Shown here piece after piece: positions 43,728-52,084 of a stretch of 64,000 nucleotides of DNA (position 1 is its first letter; every line of letters begins with the position of its first letter). A model generated the notes under the pieces. That model was not told the origin of the DNA, did not search any database, and saw nothing but the letters and a program-made list of their open reading frames with translations. This DNA is from Bacillota bacterium (GTDB lineage Bacteria; Bacillota; Sulfobacillia; Sulfobacillales; Sulfobacillaceae), in assembly GCA_023511625.1 (NCBI GenBank), contig JAIMBD010000003.1, positions 124,001-188,000 on the forward strand. The letters run 5' to 3'. Both the position numbers and the translations under genes were made by a program.

Positions 43728-45014
43728 TTGCGGTGGCGCATCGAAGCGCGGGCAGTATGGACGGGGGTCCAGGGCGCGTGGTATGCCCCGGGGCAAGTGA
43801 CGTGGACCGAGGCCGGCATCGAGTCGGCGGGGGCGCCAGAGCCTTCCTCGGCTCCCGTGGACCGGGTCATTCGGGTACCGGAAGGAGTCGTCCTCCCGGG
43901 GCTGTTAAACGCCCACAACCACGCCGCCATGGCGCTGCTCCGGGGGCTGGCGGACGACAGCGCGCTCGAGCCGTGGTTGTACCGGCACATCTTTCCGGTG
44001 GAGGCCAAGATGACGGCCGAGGACGTATGGGTAGGCACGCTCCTGGCCTGTGCGGAGATGATTCGCGGCGGAACGGTGGGCTTTGCCGACATGTACTTCC
44101 ACGCCGACGCCGTGGCGCGGGCCGTCGAGCAGAGCGGGATGCGGGCCTGGATAGCGCCGGGCCTGGTGGAGGCCGACGATCCCGGACGCGAACGGCTTTT
44201 GGCTGCGGTGGCTTTCGCGCAGCGCTGGCGAGACCGCGCCGCAGGACGCATCGTGGGGATGCTGGGGCCGCATGCGCCCTACACCTGCGGACCTGACTAC
44301 CTCGAGGCCGTGGCCGAAGCGGCCGTGTTGCACCGCCTCGGCGTCCACATCCACTTGGCGGAAAGCCCCCGGGAAGTCGAAACCATTCGTGAACGATACG
44401 GATTGAGCCCCGTGGCGTTGGCGGAACGGGTCGGCCTGTTTTCGGCACGGGTGGTCGTGGCCCACGCCGTGCACCTCGACGACCGGGACCGCGCCATCTT
44501 GGCCGGCATCCGCGGCGGTGTAGCACACTGCCCGGTGTCCAATGCCAAACTCGGCAACGGCATCGCCGACGTGCCGGCCTTGCTCCGGCAGGGGGTGGCA
44601 GTGGGCCTGGGCACCGATGGACCGGCCTCTACCAACGCGCTCGACCTGTTCTTGGAAATGAAGACCATGGCCTGGCTGCAAAAGGTGCGGGGGGCAGACC
44701 CGACCGCCTTGGGCGCCCGCGAGGCGCTCGCTGCCGCCACCAGCGGCAGCGCTGCAGTCCTTGGGGGTGTCAGCGGCCAGCTGTTGCCGGGGCATCCGGC
44801 CGACCTCTGCGTCGTGTCTACCGCCTCACCCCACTGGACTCCGGTCCACGACTGGGATTCCAATGTGGTGTACGCCACTTGCGCCCAAGACGTCCGCTAC
44901 GTCGTCTGCGCCGGGCGCATGTTGTTGGAGGACGGCCGCCTGACCACCATCGACGAGGCGGCGGTGCGCCAGGAAGCGGCCGAACGGGCCCGACACTTGG
45001 TGGGGGAGCGCTGA
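43728..45014 (+). CDS. mtaD: 5'-methylthioadenosine / S-adenosylhomocysteine deaminase
   Basis: An amidohydrolase-family deaminase of 428 residues. Metal ligands are visible in LLNAHNHAAMALLRG, HIHLAES and AHAVHLDDRD, and GLGTDGPASTNALDLFLEM carries the catalytic Asp. LLPGHPADLCVV near the end belongs to the composite beta domain. The MtaD group deaminates MTA, SAH and adenosine to inosine forms. TTG at 43728 follows GAGGAGG; the open frame starts earlier inside ahcY. Gene context with mtnP and ahcY supports the substrate assignment. Confidence 0.92.
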   Translation: MRWRIEARAVWTGVQGAWYAPGQVTWTEAGIESAGAPEPSSAPVDRVIRVPEGVVLPGLLNAHNHAAMALLRGLADDSALEPWLYRHIFPVEAKMTAEDVWVGTLLACAEMIRGGTVGFADMYFHADAVARAVEQSGMRAWIAPGLVEADDPGRERLLAAVAFAQRWRDRAAGRIVGMLGPHAPYTCGPDYLEAVAEAAVLHRLGVHIHLAESPREVETIRERYGLSPVALAERVGLFSARVVVAHAVHLDDRDRAILAGIRGGVAHCPVSNAKLGNGIADVPALLRQGVAVGLGTDGPASTNALDLFLEMKTMAWLQKVRGADPTALGAREALAAATSGSAAVLGGVSGQLLPGHPADLCVVSTASPHWTPVHDWDSNVVYATCAQDVRYVVCAGRMLLEDGRLTTIDEAAVRQEAAERARHLVGER

Positions 45015-45027
45015 AGGGGGAACGAGG

Positions 45028-45462
45028 GTGGCAGCCGTAGACTGGAGCGACAATCGGTGTGTCATCTGCGGGGACAAAAACGCGCACGGCATGCAGCTCG
45101 CCTTTCCGGCTGGGGCCGACGGGGTGGCCACCACCGTCACGGTCTCGGAAAAATGGGAGGGCTTTCGGGGCATCGTGCACGGCGGGGTGGTGGCGGGGAT
45201 CTTGGACGACGCCATGTGGCATGCCGCCTATGCCCTAGGGGGCCACTCGGTGGTCACTGCCCGGCTGGAGGTTCGCTACCATCGCCCTTGGCCAGTGGGC
45301 GAGGCGGTCGGGGTGTCGGCGCGGGTAGAACGCCAAAAGGGCCGCCTGACGGTGGCCCGCGCCGAGGCCCGGACGGCGGCCGGGCTTGTGGCCTCGGCGT
45401 GGGCGCATTTTCTTCCCGCCGATGGGGTGGGCCCTACAGGTGACCGCCGTACCGGCGGATGA
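45028..45462 (+). CDS. PaaI-type hotdog thioesterase
   Basis: A 144-residue hotdog-fold protein. NRCVICGDKNAHGMQLAF at the start and GFRGIVHGGVVAGILDDAMW on the central helix are typical of PaaI/YbgC-like acyl-CoA thioesterases, with the conserved HGG. GTG at 45028 follows GGGGGAACGAG, 13 bases after mtaD. Its tail overlaps the convergent small gene by 29 bases. The acyl substrate is not known. Confidence 0.85.
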   Translation: MAAVDWSDNRCVICGDKNAHGMQLAFPAGADGVATTVTVSEKWEGFRGIVHGGVVAGILDDAMWHAAYALGGHSVVTARLEVRYHRPWPVGEAVGVSARVERQKGRLTVARAEARTAAGLVASAWAHFLPADGVGPTGDRRTGG

Positions 45463-45772
45463 TGGTCCGCGCTTGGGCCGCCGCTTCTTCTGGCACGACT
45501 GCGGTCAAAAGCCAGCCTTCGCCGCCGATCAGCCCCTCGTTTGCCCAGTCCCAGGACGAGGCCGCTGTCCACTTGTCGTCCAGGACATCGGGTTGGTAAC
45601 CGTACCGCCCCCATTCGACCAGGGCCGGTTCGGTCGGGGCCCGGGGGCCCGAGGCGACCGGTGCCACCTGAACCACGTCGAGACCGGCCCGATAAAGGGC
45701 GTCTCGGCAGGTTTCGGCGTCTTCCGGGAGCGTGAACGTTGCCAAGAGGGTGACTTCGCGCGCCACAGCCAT
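45434..45772 (-). CDS. Small protein of unknown function, stress-protein-like layout
   Basis: A 112-residue soluble protein. The N-terminal EVTLLATFTLPEDAETCRDAL and C-terminal AVVPEEAAAQARTIIRRYGG have the beta-strand plus helix halves seen in YflT-type general stress proteins, but the resemblance is loose. The ATG follows GAGGCGATGG on the minus strand. It is a single gene, convergent with the thioesterase and divergent from dinG. Confidence 0.55.
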   Translation of the reverse strand: MAVAREVTLLATFTLPEDAETCRDALYRAGLDVVQVAPVASGPRAPTEPALVEWGRYGYQPDVLDDKWTAASSWDWANEGLIGGEGWLLTAVVPEEAAAQARTIIRRYGGHL

Positions 45773-45911
45773 CGCCTCCTCGTTGAAGCGCCATCACTGC
45801 CATGGGCTCCGACCGCCATCGGCGCGTAGGGTGGGGCCGCCAGAGTGCGCCACCCGCCGATAGTGTGTGCGACAACGGGGTGGGATACACCAAGACCAAG
45901 GAGGCGAAGCG

Positions 45912-48656
45912 GTGGAGTGGGGGGCGTTGGGTTGGCAATGGGCGCCAGGGGCGCCGTGTCCGTACCGGGTGGTGGCAGTCAAAGCTAGCCCCGAGGGTCC
46001 TCGACACGTTTTTGAGAGTTGGGTGGAGGACGGCCGGACCCGGCCCGAGGGGGCGGCCCAGCAACGGGTCGCCTGGGAGTGGCTGTTGGCGCATTGGGAG
46101 ACGGCACCGGCTCTGTCCGCCGTCGAATGGTGGGTCTGGCGTCTGCCGGCGGGGGGCGGGCACTGGCCCAGGTCGTGGATCGAGCTTGCGCCGTGGGCGA
46201 CGCTGGCCTATCCCCAGGGGATCGAAGCGGCTCGGGTGGCCTTGGCCTTGGACGACGGGGCAGAGGAGGCCGAAGGTAAGGCCGAGGCGGTGTTACGAGC
46301 CGTGGCCCAAGTGGCGGAGCGGCTCGGAGGTCTTGCCCCCCGCACGCGGCAGGATCTGGTCTTTCTTGTGGGCGCGCCGCGTGCTCTGGCCAATGCCCTG
46401 ACGGCCGCATCCGACGATGGCTCCGAGCCCTCGCCCTTGGACCGCCCGGCGCCCGAAGAGCGCCGGGGGTCGGGCCCGTTGCCGGCGGTCTCGGAGCCGT
46501 TGGCCCTGGAGGACTTCTGGGGCCCTGGAGGCAGACTTGCGCGCGCCCTCGAGGGGTACGCGCCGCGCGCCGGGCAGGAGGAAATGGCCACGCGGGTGGC
46601 CACGGCCCTGGACCAGGGCCAGTGGCTGTTGGTGGAGGCTCCCACGGGTGTCGGCAAGAGCCTAGGCTACTTGGTTCCGGCGGTTCTCACGGCTTTGCGC
46701 CACGGGAAGCGGGTGGTTGTGGCCACGCATACCGTGGCGTTACAACACCAGCTGTGGGCTCGGGACCTACCGGCTGTGCAGGGAGATCTTCCGGTGCGCA
46801 CCGCCTTGGTCAAAGGGCGGGGGCGGTACCTTTGCCTGCTCAAGTTGGATCGACTTCGGCAAGCCGCCCGCCCGCTCGCCGAACCGGCGCCGGTGCGGTG
46901 GGCCTTGGCGCGGGTGCTGAGTTACGTGGCCCAAGATCCCACCGGGGAGCGGGACGGGCTCGGTGAAGGGGACGAGGCCTTGCTCAGCGTGCTGGATGCA
47001 GTGGGGGCCGACCGCGACGCTTGCCGCGGCCCCCGGTGCCCTTATGCCGGCCCTTGCTTCTTGCGCCGAGCGCGCGAGGCGGCAGAGCGGGCCCATCTGT
47101 TGGTGGTCAACCACGCTTTGCTGGCGGCCCACGCCGCGGAGGGGACGGTCCTGCCGGACTTTTCCTGGGCGGTGGTCGACGAGGCCCACCGGTTTGCCGA
47201 AGCCGCCGAAGCCGCGTTCGGGTTTCGCTTGGACCTCCGAGCCTGGTCGCGGGCGTGGCGCTTGGATGACCACCGGTTTTGGCGCGCGCTTAGCGGGCGC
47301 GCACCTCTTGGAGCGGGGGTGTCGCGCTTTGGGGAAACCTTAGCCGCTTTGGCCGCCCAGCTGGCAGCACTGGCCGAGCGACTGCAGGAGACGGGGAAGG
47401 AATCGCTGGCGGGAGACGAGACCGGGCAGGCGGTGCGCGTCACTCCGGCCGTGCGCCAGCGGTGGGCCGAGGACGGCACGGCGGCCCAGTTGGCGACGGT
47501 GCGGGAGGTCGGCCGCCAGGCCGTCCGACAAGGGCTTGACCTGTGGGCGGCAGCCGAAGCCGCCTGGGGACCAGAGGCAGACCAAGACCCGGCTTGGTTG
47601 ACGCTCGCGGGGTGGGTGGGGGATCTCGGCCGCCGCTTGGCTGATCTCGAGGTCTGGGGCGGGGAGGAGGTCGAATGGGTAGATTGGTGGGAGGTGGTCG
47701 GCGGCCCTCCCCCGCGGGTGTATCTGTGCCGTGCACCCTTGGCCGTCGGGCAGCGCTTGCGCGAGCGGTTGTGGGATCGGGTGGCCGGCGGCGTCTTGAC
47801 CTCGGCCACGCTCGGGGCAGGGGGAACCGTTGGCAGCGTGGCCGAACGCCTGGGAATTCCCTCGGCGCGCACCGCCTGGTTGGTGTTGCCGAGCCCGTTT
47901 GACCTTGCTCGCCAGGCGCGGTTGGCGGTGGTAACCGACCTCGGGGACGTCGACGCCCCCGAATTCCTGGGCAACGTGGCCGATTTTGTGGCGCGGGCAG
48001 CGGCCGTGGCCGGAGGGCGCACTTTGGTATTGCTCACGGCGCACCGCGCCGTGCGCACCTTGGCGGCAGCATTGCGCCCGCAGCTAAACCGGCTGGGGAT
48101 CGCGCTCTGGGCCCAAGGCGTGGACGGATCGGGCGCCCGTCTGGCCAGCCGATTCCGGTCCCATCCCCGGGCCGTGCTGGTGGGGGCTGCCACGTTTTGG
48201 GAAGGGGTCGACCTGCCGGGAGGTGGGTTGCGGCTGGTGGTGATCGGGCGGCTGCCGTTTCGCGTCCCCCATCATCCCCTGGAAGCCGCCCACCACGAGG
48301 CCTTGCTTGCGGCGGGGCGAAAGCCGTTCGCGGAACGCGCGTTGCCCGAGGCGATTGCCCGCTTCCGGCAAGGATTTGGACGGCTCATCCGGGGACCTGA
48401 CGACTTGGGCGTGGTGGCGGTGTTGGACCGCCGCATGGTGCTGCGAGCCTACGGCGAACGCTTTCGCCAGGCGGTGGGCGAGGTGCCGCTGTGGGTGGGC
48501 GATAGCGAGGCCATGTTGGCGCGCCTTCAGGCATTCTTGGCGGACGCGGCCGGCGCGGGGCGCACAAACGGCCTCGGTGCAGGGCCGCCCATGGCCGGGT
48601 CTGGCGGCGCGTCTCGGAATCCTGGAGAGGGGGATGCGGCATCCGGCTCTTGTTGA
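45912..48656 (+). CDS. dinG: DinG/XPD-family ATP-dependent helicase
   Basis: A 914-residue superfamily 2 helicase. Motif I, VEAPTGVGKSLGYLVPA, is near residue 240. An Fe-S cluster is indicated by one Cys in GRYLCLLK and three in ACRGPRCPYAGPCF, between motifs I and II. Motif II is AVVDEAHRFAEA and the last motif is RFRQGFGRLIRGPDDLGV. The N-terminal 190 residues lie where Bacillus DinG has a DnaQ-type exonuclease, but no DxE motif can be seen. GTG at 45912 follows AAGGAGG. Confidence 0.93.
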   Translation: MEWGALGWQWAPGAPCPYRVVAVKASPEGPRHVFESWVEDGRTRPEGAAQQRVAWEWLLAHWETAPALSAVEWWVWRLPAGGGHWPRSWIELAPWATLAYPQGIEAARVALALDDGAEEAEGKAEAVLRAVAQVAERLGGLAPRTRQDLVFLVGAPRALANALTAASDDGSEPSPLDRPAPEERRGSGPLPAVSEPLALEDFWGPGGRLARALEGYAPRAGQEEMATRVATALDQGQWLLVEAPTGVGKSLGYLVPAVLTALRHGKRVVVATHTVALQHQLWARDLPAVQGDLPVRTALVKGRGRYLCLLKLDRLRQAARPLAEPAPVRWALARVLSYVAQDPTGERDGLGEGDEALLSVLDAVGADRDACRGPRCPYAGPCFLRRAREAAERAHLLVVNHALLAAHAAEGTVLPDFSWAVVDEAHRFAEAAEAAFGFRLDLRAWSRAWRLDDHRFWRALSGRAPLGAGVSRFGETLAALAAQLAALAERLQETGKESLAGDETGQAVRVTPAVRQRWAEDGTAAQLATVREVGRQAVRQGLDLWAAAEAAWGPEADQDPAWLTLAGWVGDLGRRLADLEVWGGEEVEWVDWWEVVGGPPPRVYLCRAPLAVGQRLRERLWDRVAGGVLTSATLGAGGTVGSVAERLGIPSARTAWLVLPSPFDLARQARLAVVTDLGDVDAPEFLGNVADFVARAAAVAGGRTLVLLTAHRAVRTLAAALRPQLNRLGIALWAQGVDGSGARLASRFRSHPRAVLVGAATFWEGVDLPGGGLRLVVIGRLPFRVPHHPLEAAHHEALLAAGRKPFAERALPEAIARFRQGFGRLIRGPDDLGVVAVLDRRMVLRAYGERFRQAVGEVPLWVGDSEAMLARLQAFLADAAGAGRTNGLGAGPPMAGSGGASRNPGEGDAASGSC

Positions 48657-49408
48657 CCAACGACGACGGGGCCGACGCGTTGGGCCTGGTGACTCTGGCT
48701 GGGGTGTTGGGCGAGGTGCACGAGGTGTTTGTGGTGGCGCCCGACCGGGAGCAGAGCGCGAGCGGCCATGCCATCTCGGTGCGCCGCCCGATCTCCGTCG
48801 AGCCGGATCCGGAGGCCGGGCCGTCCCAGCATTACCGGGTGGGAGGGACGCCCGCCGACTGCGTGAAATTGGCGCTGGAACGCCTTTTGCCGGGACGGCC
48901 CGACCTCATCTTGTCGGGGATCAACCACGGGACCAATCTCGGCCGCGACGTGTTTTATTCCGGCACCGTCTCCGCTGCAGTGGAAGGGGTGTTTCAGGGG
49001 GTGCCGGCCGTGGCCTTGTCCAGCGAGAGCACCGACCCGGCGGTGTTGCGCTGGATCGCCCGCTTCGTGTGTCGGTGGATCGAAGGGCCGCATCTGCCGC
49101 CACCGCCCGGCGTGCTCTACAACGTGAATTTTCCCGCCTTCAACGGCCGGACCGGGGAACCGCGGCAGCTGGCTTGGGTCCGGCTCGGACGGCGGGAATA
49201 CCGCAATCGCTTCGAGCGCCGCATGGGTCCGGATGGCCGCCCGGCCTATTGGCTCTTGGGTCAGCCGTGGGATCGGTTGGGCGAAGTGGATACGGACGTG
49301 GACGCGCTGGCCCAAGGCTTTGTCACGGTTACGCCGATTCACACCGACATCACCCACTATCCGGTACTGGCGCACAAGCCAGAACGGGAAACCATTGCCG
49401 GAGAGTGA
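48650..49408 (+). CDS. surE: 5'/3'-nucleotidase SurE
   Basis: SurE is a metal-dependent phosphatase acting on nucleoside monophosphates. LTNDDGADALGLVTLA holds the metal-binding Asp pair, and VVAPDREQSASGHAIS, VGGTPADCVKLAL and LILSGINHGTNLGRDVFYSG follow in order. The family N-terminus is normally MRILLTNDDG. Here the codons before TTG 48650 read Ile-Arg-Leu (from ATC at 48641), so TTG gives a slightly short protein and the true start may be a non-standard codon or a lost base. The start overlaps the end of dinG. Length 252 is normal. Confidence 0.93.
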   Translation: MLTNDDGADALGLVTLAGVLGEVHEVFVVAPDREQSASGHAISVRRPISVEPDPEAGPSQHYRVGGTPADCVKLALERLLPGRPDLILSGINHGTNLGRDVFYSGTVSAAVEGVFQGVPAVALSSESTDPAVLRWIARFVCRWIEGPHLPPPPGVLYNVNFPAFNGRTGEPRQLAWVRLGRREYRNRFERRMGPDGRPAYWLLGQPWDRLGEVDTDVDALAQGFVTVTPIHTDITHYPVLAHKPERETIAGE

Positions 49409-49449
49409 TGGGCCACCGGGGAGATGCTAACGGCCGGGGGGTGGGAGAG

Positions 49450-49671
49450 ATGGCTCACGCGCGTCGCCCGCTGTTGCCCCGGGCCGAGCGGGCTCTCGAC
49501 CGGCTGAAATTCGAGGTGGCCCAGGCACTGGAACTGGACGACGACATCCGCGACCGGGGATGGGAAAACATGACCACCCGAGAAGTGGGGCGCATCGGCG
49601 GCCAGATGGTCAAGCGCCTGGTCCAAGCCGGCGAGGCCGCCCTGGCTGACGGCGAGCGGCCGCAGGAGTAG
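49450..49671 (+). CDS. Small acid-soluble spore protein, alpha/beta type (divergent)
   Basis: A 73-residue DNA-binding spore protein. ERALDRLKFEVAQALEL near residue 15 corresponds to the helix around the germination-protease site, and TTREVGRIGGQMVKRLVQAG is the conserved second helix. The acidic linker DDDIRDRGWENM is a feature of deep Firmicutes versions. ATG at 49450 is preferred; GTG at 49441 is possible. The stop codon lies inside the terminator hairpin. Confidence 0.88.
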   Translation: MAHARRPLLPRAERALDRLKFEVAQALELDDDIRDRGWENMTTREVGRIGGQMVKRLVQAGEAALADGERPQE

Positions 49672-49685
49672 CCTGCGGCCGCTTT
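49656..49685 (+). terminator. Terminator overlapping the end of the SASP gene
   Basis: GCGGCCGCAGG (49656-49666) and CCTGCGGCCGC (49672-49682) form a perfect eleven-base stem with a five-base loop that contains the stop codon. Only three T residues follow, so efficiency is uncertain. Confidence 0.6.
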
Positions 49686-49775
49686 CCTGCTCTGCCGCCG
49701 CGCCACGGCGCAGGCATCAACGGCTGCCGGAGTTCATAAGGTCTGGTCAGAACCGGGAGCGGGGAGGGAGACGCC

Positions 49776-50123
49776 GTGCAGGTGACGGCGATCCTCAAGG
49801 GGGCTCTGGCCGGACTGGCGATGGGCGCGCTGGCTGCGGCGGCCTTGGCGCTTCTGCGGTGGGGAGGCCATGTGGGCGGAGCGGCCTTGGCCAGCGGGCA
49901 GTGGGCGGCCAAGGTCGTGAGTCTCGGCACGGCTGGCGCCGTGGCAGGTCGGGCCGCCGAAGAACGGCTGTGGCTGCACGGGCTCTTGGCTGCGGCGACG
50001 CTGGCTTTGGTGGCGGAGGTGGTGGCCCAACAGGTGGGGGCGGCCGCCGGACCGCTAGGGATCGAACTCGGGGTGGCGGCCGCGTCGGGAGTGGCGGGCG
50101 CGTTGGTACAGTCGGCCTGGTAG
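49776..50123 (+). CDS. Small membrane protein, TIGR04086-like size and layout
   Basis: A 115-residue protein with about four Ala/Gly-rich hydrophobic helices, starting at a GTG after GGGGAGGGAG. It has the length and helix number of the TIGR04086 family of spore-former membrane proteins, but I cannot confirm membership by motif. It stands between two spore-protein genes, which makes a sporulation role possible. Confidence 0.6.
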   Translation: MQVTAILKGALAGLAMGALAAAALALLRWGGHVGGAALASGQWAAKVVSLGTAGAVAGRAAEERLWLHGLLAAATLALVAEVVAQQVGAAAGPLGIELGVAAASGVAGALVQSAW

Positions 50124-50147
50124 GAGGGCCCCCGCTCCGGCGGCGGG

Positions 50148-50378
50148 TTACGTCAACTCGTCGGGCGTCGCATCCGCCAGCATCGTCTCAGCGCGGCGGA
50201 TCAACACCTTGACCATGTTGCCGCCAATTTTCCCGCCGATGCGCCCGAGGTCGCGCGTCTTCATGTCGGCCCAGCCGCGTTCGGCCAGGTCTTGGAAAAG
50301 GCCGAGGTCCTGCGCCACTTCGTACTTAAACCGTTCCCGCACGGCAGCGGGCAGGAGCTGCGAACGGATTTGGGCCAT
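50148..50378 (-). CDS. Small acid-soluble spore protein, alpha/beta type (second copy, divergent)
   Basis: A 76-residue protein related to the other spore protein in this window. ERFKYEVAQDLGLFQDLAER is the protease-site helix and RDLGRIGGKIGGNMVKVLI the second helix, here with a four-residue GKIG insertion that repeats the RIGG turn. Both copies share the GW-acidic linker. The ATG follows a strong GGAGGGAAGG site on the minus strand. It faces away from the YpmA-like gene. Confidence 0.88.
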   Translation of the reverse strand: MAQIRSQLLPAAVRERFKYEVAQDLGLFQDLAERGWADMKTRDLGRIGGKIGGNMVKVLIRRAETMLADATPDELT

Positions 50379-50686
50379 CTGGGCCTTCCCTCCTTTTCCT
50401 TTTTGGGCTGTTTTTCACCGTTTGATGCCTGTGAGGCCGGGTACGCGCCACGATGCCAGATCGGTCCCTGCCGGGCCCTCGGGTGGGTACGCCGTAGAGC
50501 TGAAACGAAGCCGTCGGCTGAGCGAAGGGCTCGGGCGACTGCCGGCCCGCCTCTAGTGTGACGCCGGGCCCAGGACCGATGTTAGGAGTTCCTGACTTGG
50601 GCGGCGAGGGCTGGCTTTCCCGCCAACCCTCGAGGCTTTTCGCGGCGCCGCGGGCGTGTATAATGACTGGCGGAGGGGGCGTGAGG
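50379..50686. other. Intergenic region between divergent spore-protein and YpmA-like genes
   Basis: No gene is supported here. A hairpin with one mismatch lies at 50605-50632 (CGAGGG pairing with CCCTCG, then TGGC with GCCA). TATAAT at 50659-50664 could be a -10 box for the downstream gene, though no good -35 box is seen. The minus-strand promoter of the spore protein must lie near 50390-50450, but no clear SigG boxes were found. Confidence 0.45.
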
Positions 50687-50878
50687 ATGCGGGTGGCGGC
50701 CGAGCAGGAGAAATTGACGGTGCTGGGGCAACGCCGGTTTGTGGGGTTTACACCGCACCAGGTGGTGACGTTCCTGAACGTGGTCCTGAAGGAACGGGGG
50801 CTCATCTTCGGCTTGCGCCAGCTGGACGGCGACTATGAGCTCACCATCTACGACGCCGGCCGCAAGCGCGAGGATTAG
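50687..50878 (+). CDS. YpmA-like protein (DUF4264)
   Basis: A 63-residue protein whose core, PHQVVTFLNVVLKERGLIFG, followed by DYELTIYDAG, matches the small Bacillus YpmA family pattern. ATG at 50687 sits seven bases after GGAGGGGG; GTG at 50681 is too close to it. The function of the family is unknown. The Nudix gene begins inside its 3' end. Confidence 0.72.
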   Translation: MRVAAEQEKLTVLGQRRFVGFTPHQVVTFLNVVLKERGLIFGLRQLDGDYELTIYDAGRKRED

Positions 50879-51284
50879 CCTTGGGGTCGGTGCAGCGGTC
50901 GCAGACGGACAGGGTCGCCTGTTGTTGGTGCGGCGGGCCCATGCGCCGGAGCAGGGACGTTGGGCTGTACCTGGCGGTCGCGTGAACGCCGGAGAGACGC
51001 TGGTGGACGCAGTGCGGCGGGAGGTGGCCGAGGAGACCGGCCTTTACGTGCGCGGGCGCCCTCAAGTCCTCTACGTGGTGCGGTTGGCCCACGTAGCAGG
51101 TTCTATCTTGGTCGTCGATTACGGCGTTACCGCCGAGGGGGAGATTCAGCCTGGTTCGGACGCCGACGCGGTGGCGTGGGTGGACGAGGCACAGGCCGCG
51201 GCCTTGCCGCTCGCGGCAGGCATGGCGGCCTTTCTGGGTCATCCGCGGGTGCGGGCGTTTTTGGGATGGGCGCGCGGGCGCTGA
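50835..51284 (+). CDS. Nudix hydrolase
   Basis: A 149-residue protein with a full Nudix box, GGRVNAGETLVDAVRREV followed by AEETGL, preceded by LLLVRRAHAPEQGRWAVPGG. This fits ADP-ribose pyrophosphatase or MutT-like enzymes that clear nucleotide derivatives; the exact substrate cannot be read from the motif. The ATG at 50835 lies inside the YpmA-like gene. The first dozen residues are low-complexity, so the true start might be slightly later. It overlaps the next gene by 19 bases. Confidence 0.88.
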   Translation: MSSPSTTPAASARISLGVGAAVADGQGRLLLVRRAHAPEQGRWAVPGGRVNAGETLVDAVRREVAEETGLYVRGRPQVLYVVRLAHVAGSILVVDYGVTAEGEIQPGSDADAVAWVDEAQAAALPLAAGMAAFLGHPRVRAFLGWARGR

Positions 51285-52033
51285 CGGCGATAGCGATCGC
51301 CGCGGTGCTGGCTGTGGCGCAAGCGGGGTGTAGCGACGCCCAGGTGCCGAGTTACCGCGGCGCGGCGGACACCGAAGTGGCGCATGCCCAAACTGCTGCC
51401 GAGCGCGCCGTGGTGGCGGCACAGGCGGCAGTGGCGGCCAGGCCCCAAGACGCCGAGGCTTGGGAGGCGTTGGCCTCGGCCTATCTTGAGGCGGGGGAGC
51501 AAGAGGCCGCTTGGCGGGCCATCACCGTCGCGTGCCATTACGCGCCTAAAGACGCCGGGTGTCAGGACCAGGCAGGGGCAGTGGCCCTGCGGGGAGGCCA
51601 CCCTCAACGGGCGGCGGCGGCCTTTGCCCGGGCCACCGAGGCCAACCCTGCGGATTGGGTAGCCTGGGACGGGCTGGCGGCGGCTTTCGTCGCGCGCGGG
51701 GCCTGGACCAGGGCCGAGGCGGCGGTCACCGAAGCGCTGGTGGTGGGAGGGCCGCAGCCCGAAAGTTTTTGGCTGGCCGGGACCGTCGCCTACGGAGAGC
51801 ACCGGTGGGCAGTAGCCCGCGCCTACTTCGCCAACGCCCTGGCGGCCGACCCGCACTGGTGGGCACCGTGGTGGGGGTTGGCAGAGGTGGACGCCAAGAC
51901 CGGAGACCTCGGAAGCGCCGCCAAAGAGGTGGCGACGGCCTTGGCCTTAAACCCTACGGCAGGCTCGGCGTGGTTCCTGGCCCAAGCGTTGCGCGCCGAG
52001 GCACCGCAGACGGCGGACGGAAACGGGGGTTAG
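51266..52033 (+). CDS. TPR-repeat lipoprotein
   Basis: A 255-residue exported protein. The signal peptide ARALTAIAIAAVLAVAQAGC ends in a lipobox Cys. Four to five tetratricopeptide repeats follow, for example AEAWEALASAYLEAGEQEAA, WVAWDGLAAAFVARGAW and WWAPWWGLAEVDAKTGDLG. ATG at 51266 overlaps the Nudix gene. TPR proteins serve as scaffolds; the partner is unknown. Confidence 0.8.
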   Translation: MGARALTAIAIAAVLAVAQAGCSDAQVPSYRGAADTEVAHAQTAAERAVVAAQAAVAARPQDAEAWEALASAYLEAGEQEAAWRAITVACHYAPKDAGCQDQAGAVALRGGHPQRAAAAFARATEANPADWVAWDGLAAAFVARGAWTRAEAAVTEALVVGGPQPESFWLAGTVAYGEHRWAVARAYFANALAADPHWWAPWWGLAEVDAKTGDLGSAAKEVATALALNPTAGSAWFLAQALRAEAPQTADGNGG

Positions 52034-52084
52034 GGTGGCCGCGCAGCAGTGCGCGGGATGAGTGCGCGAAAGGGGGGTGGCAGA

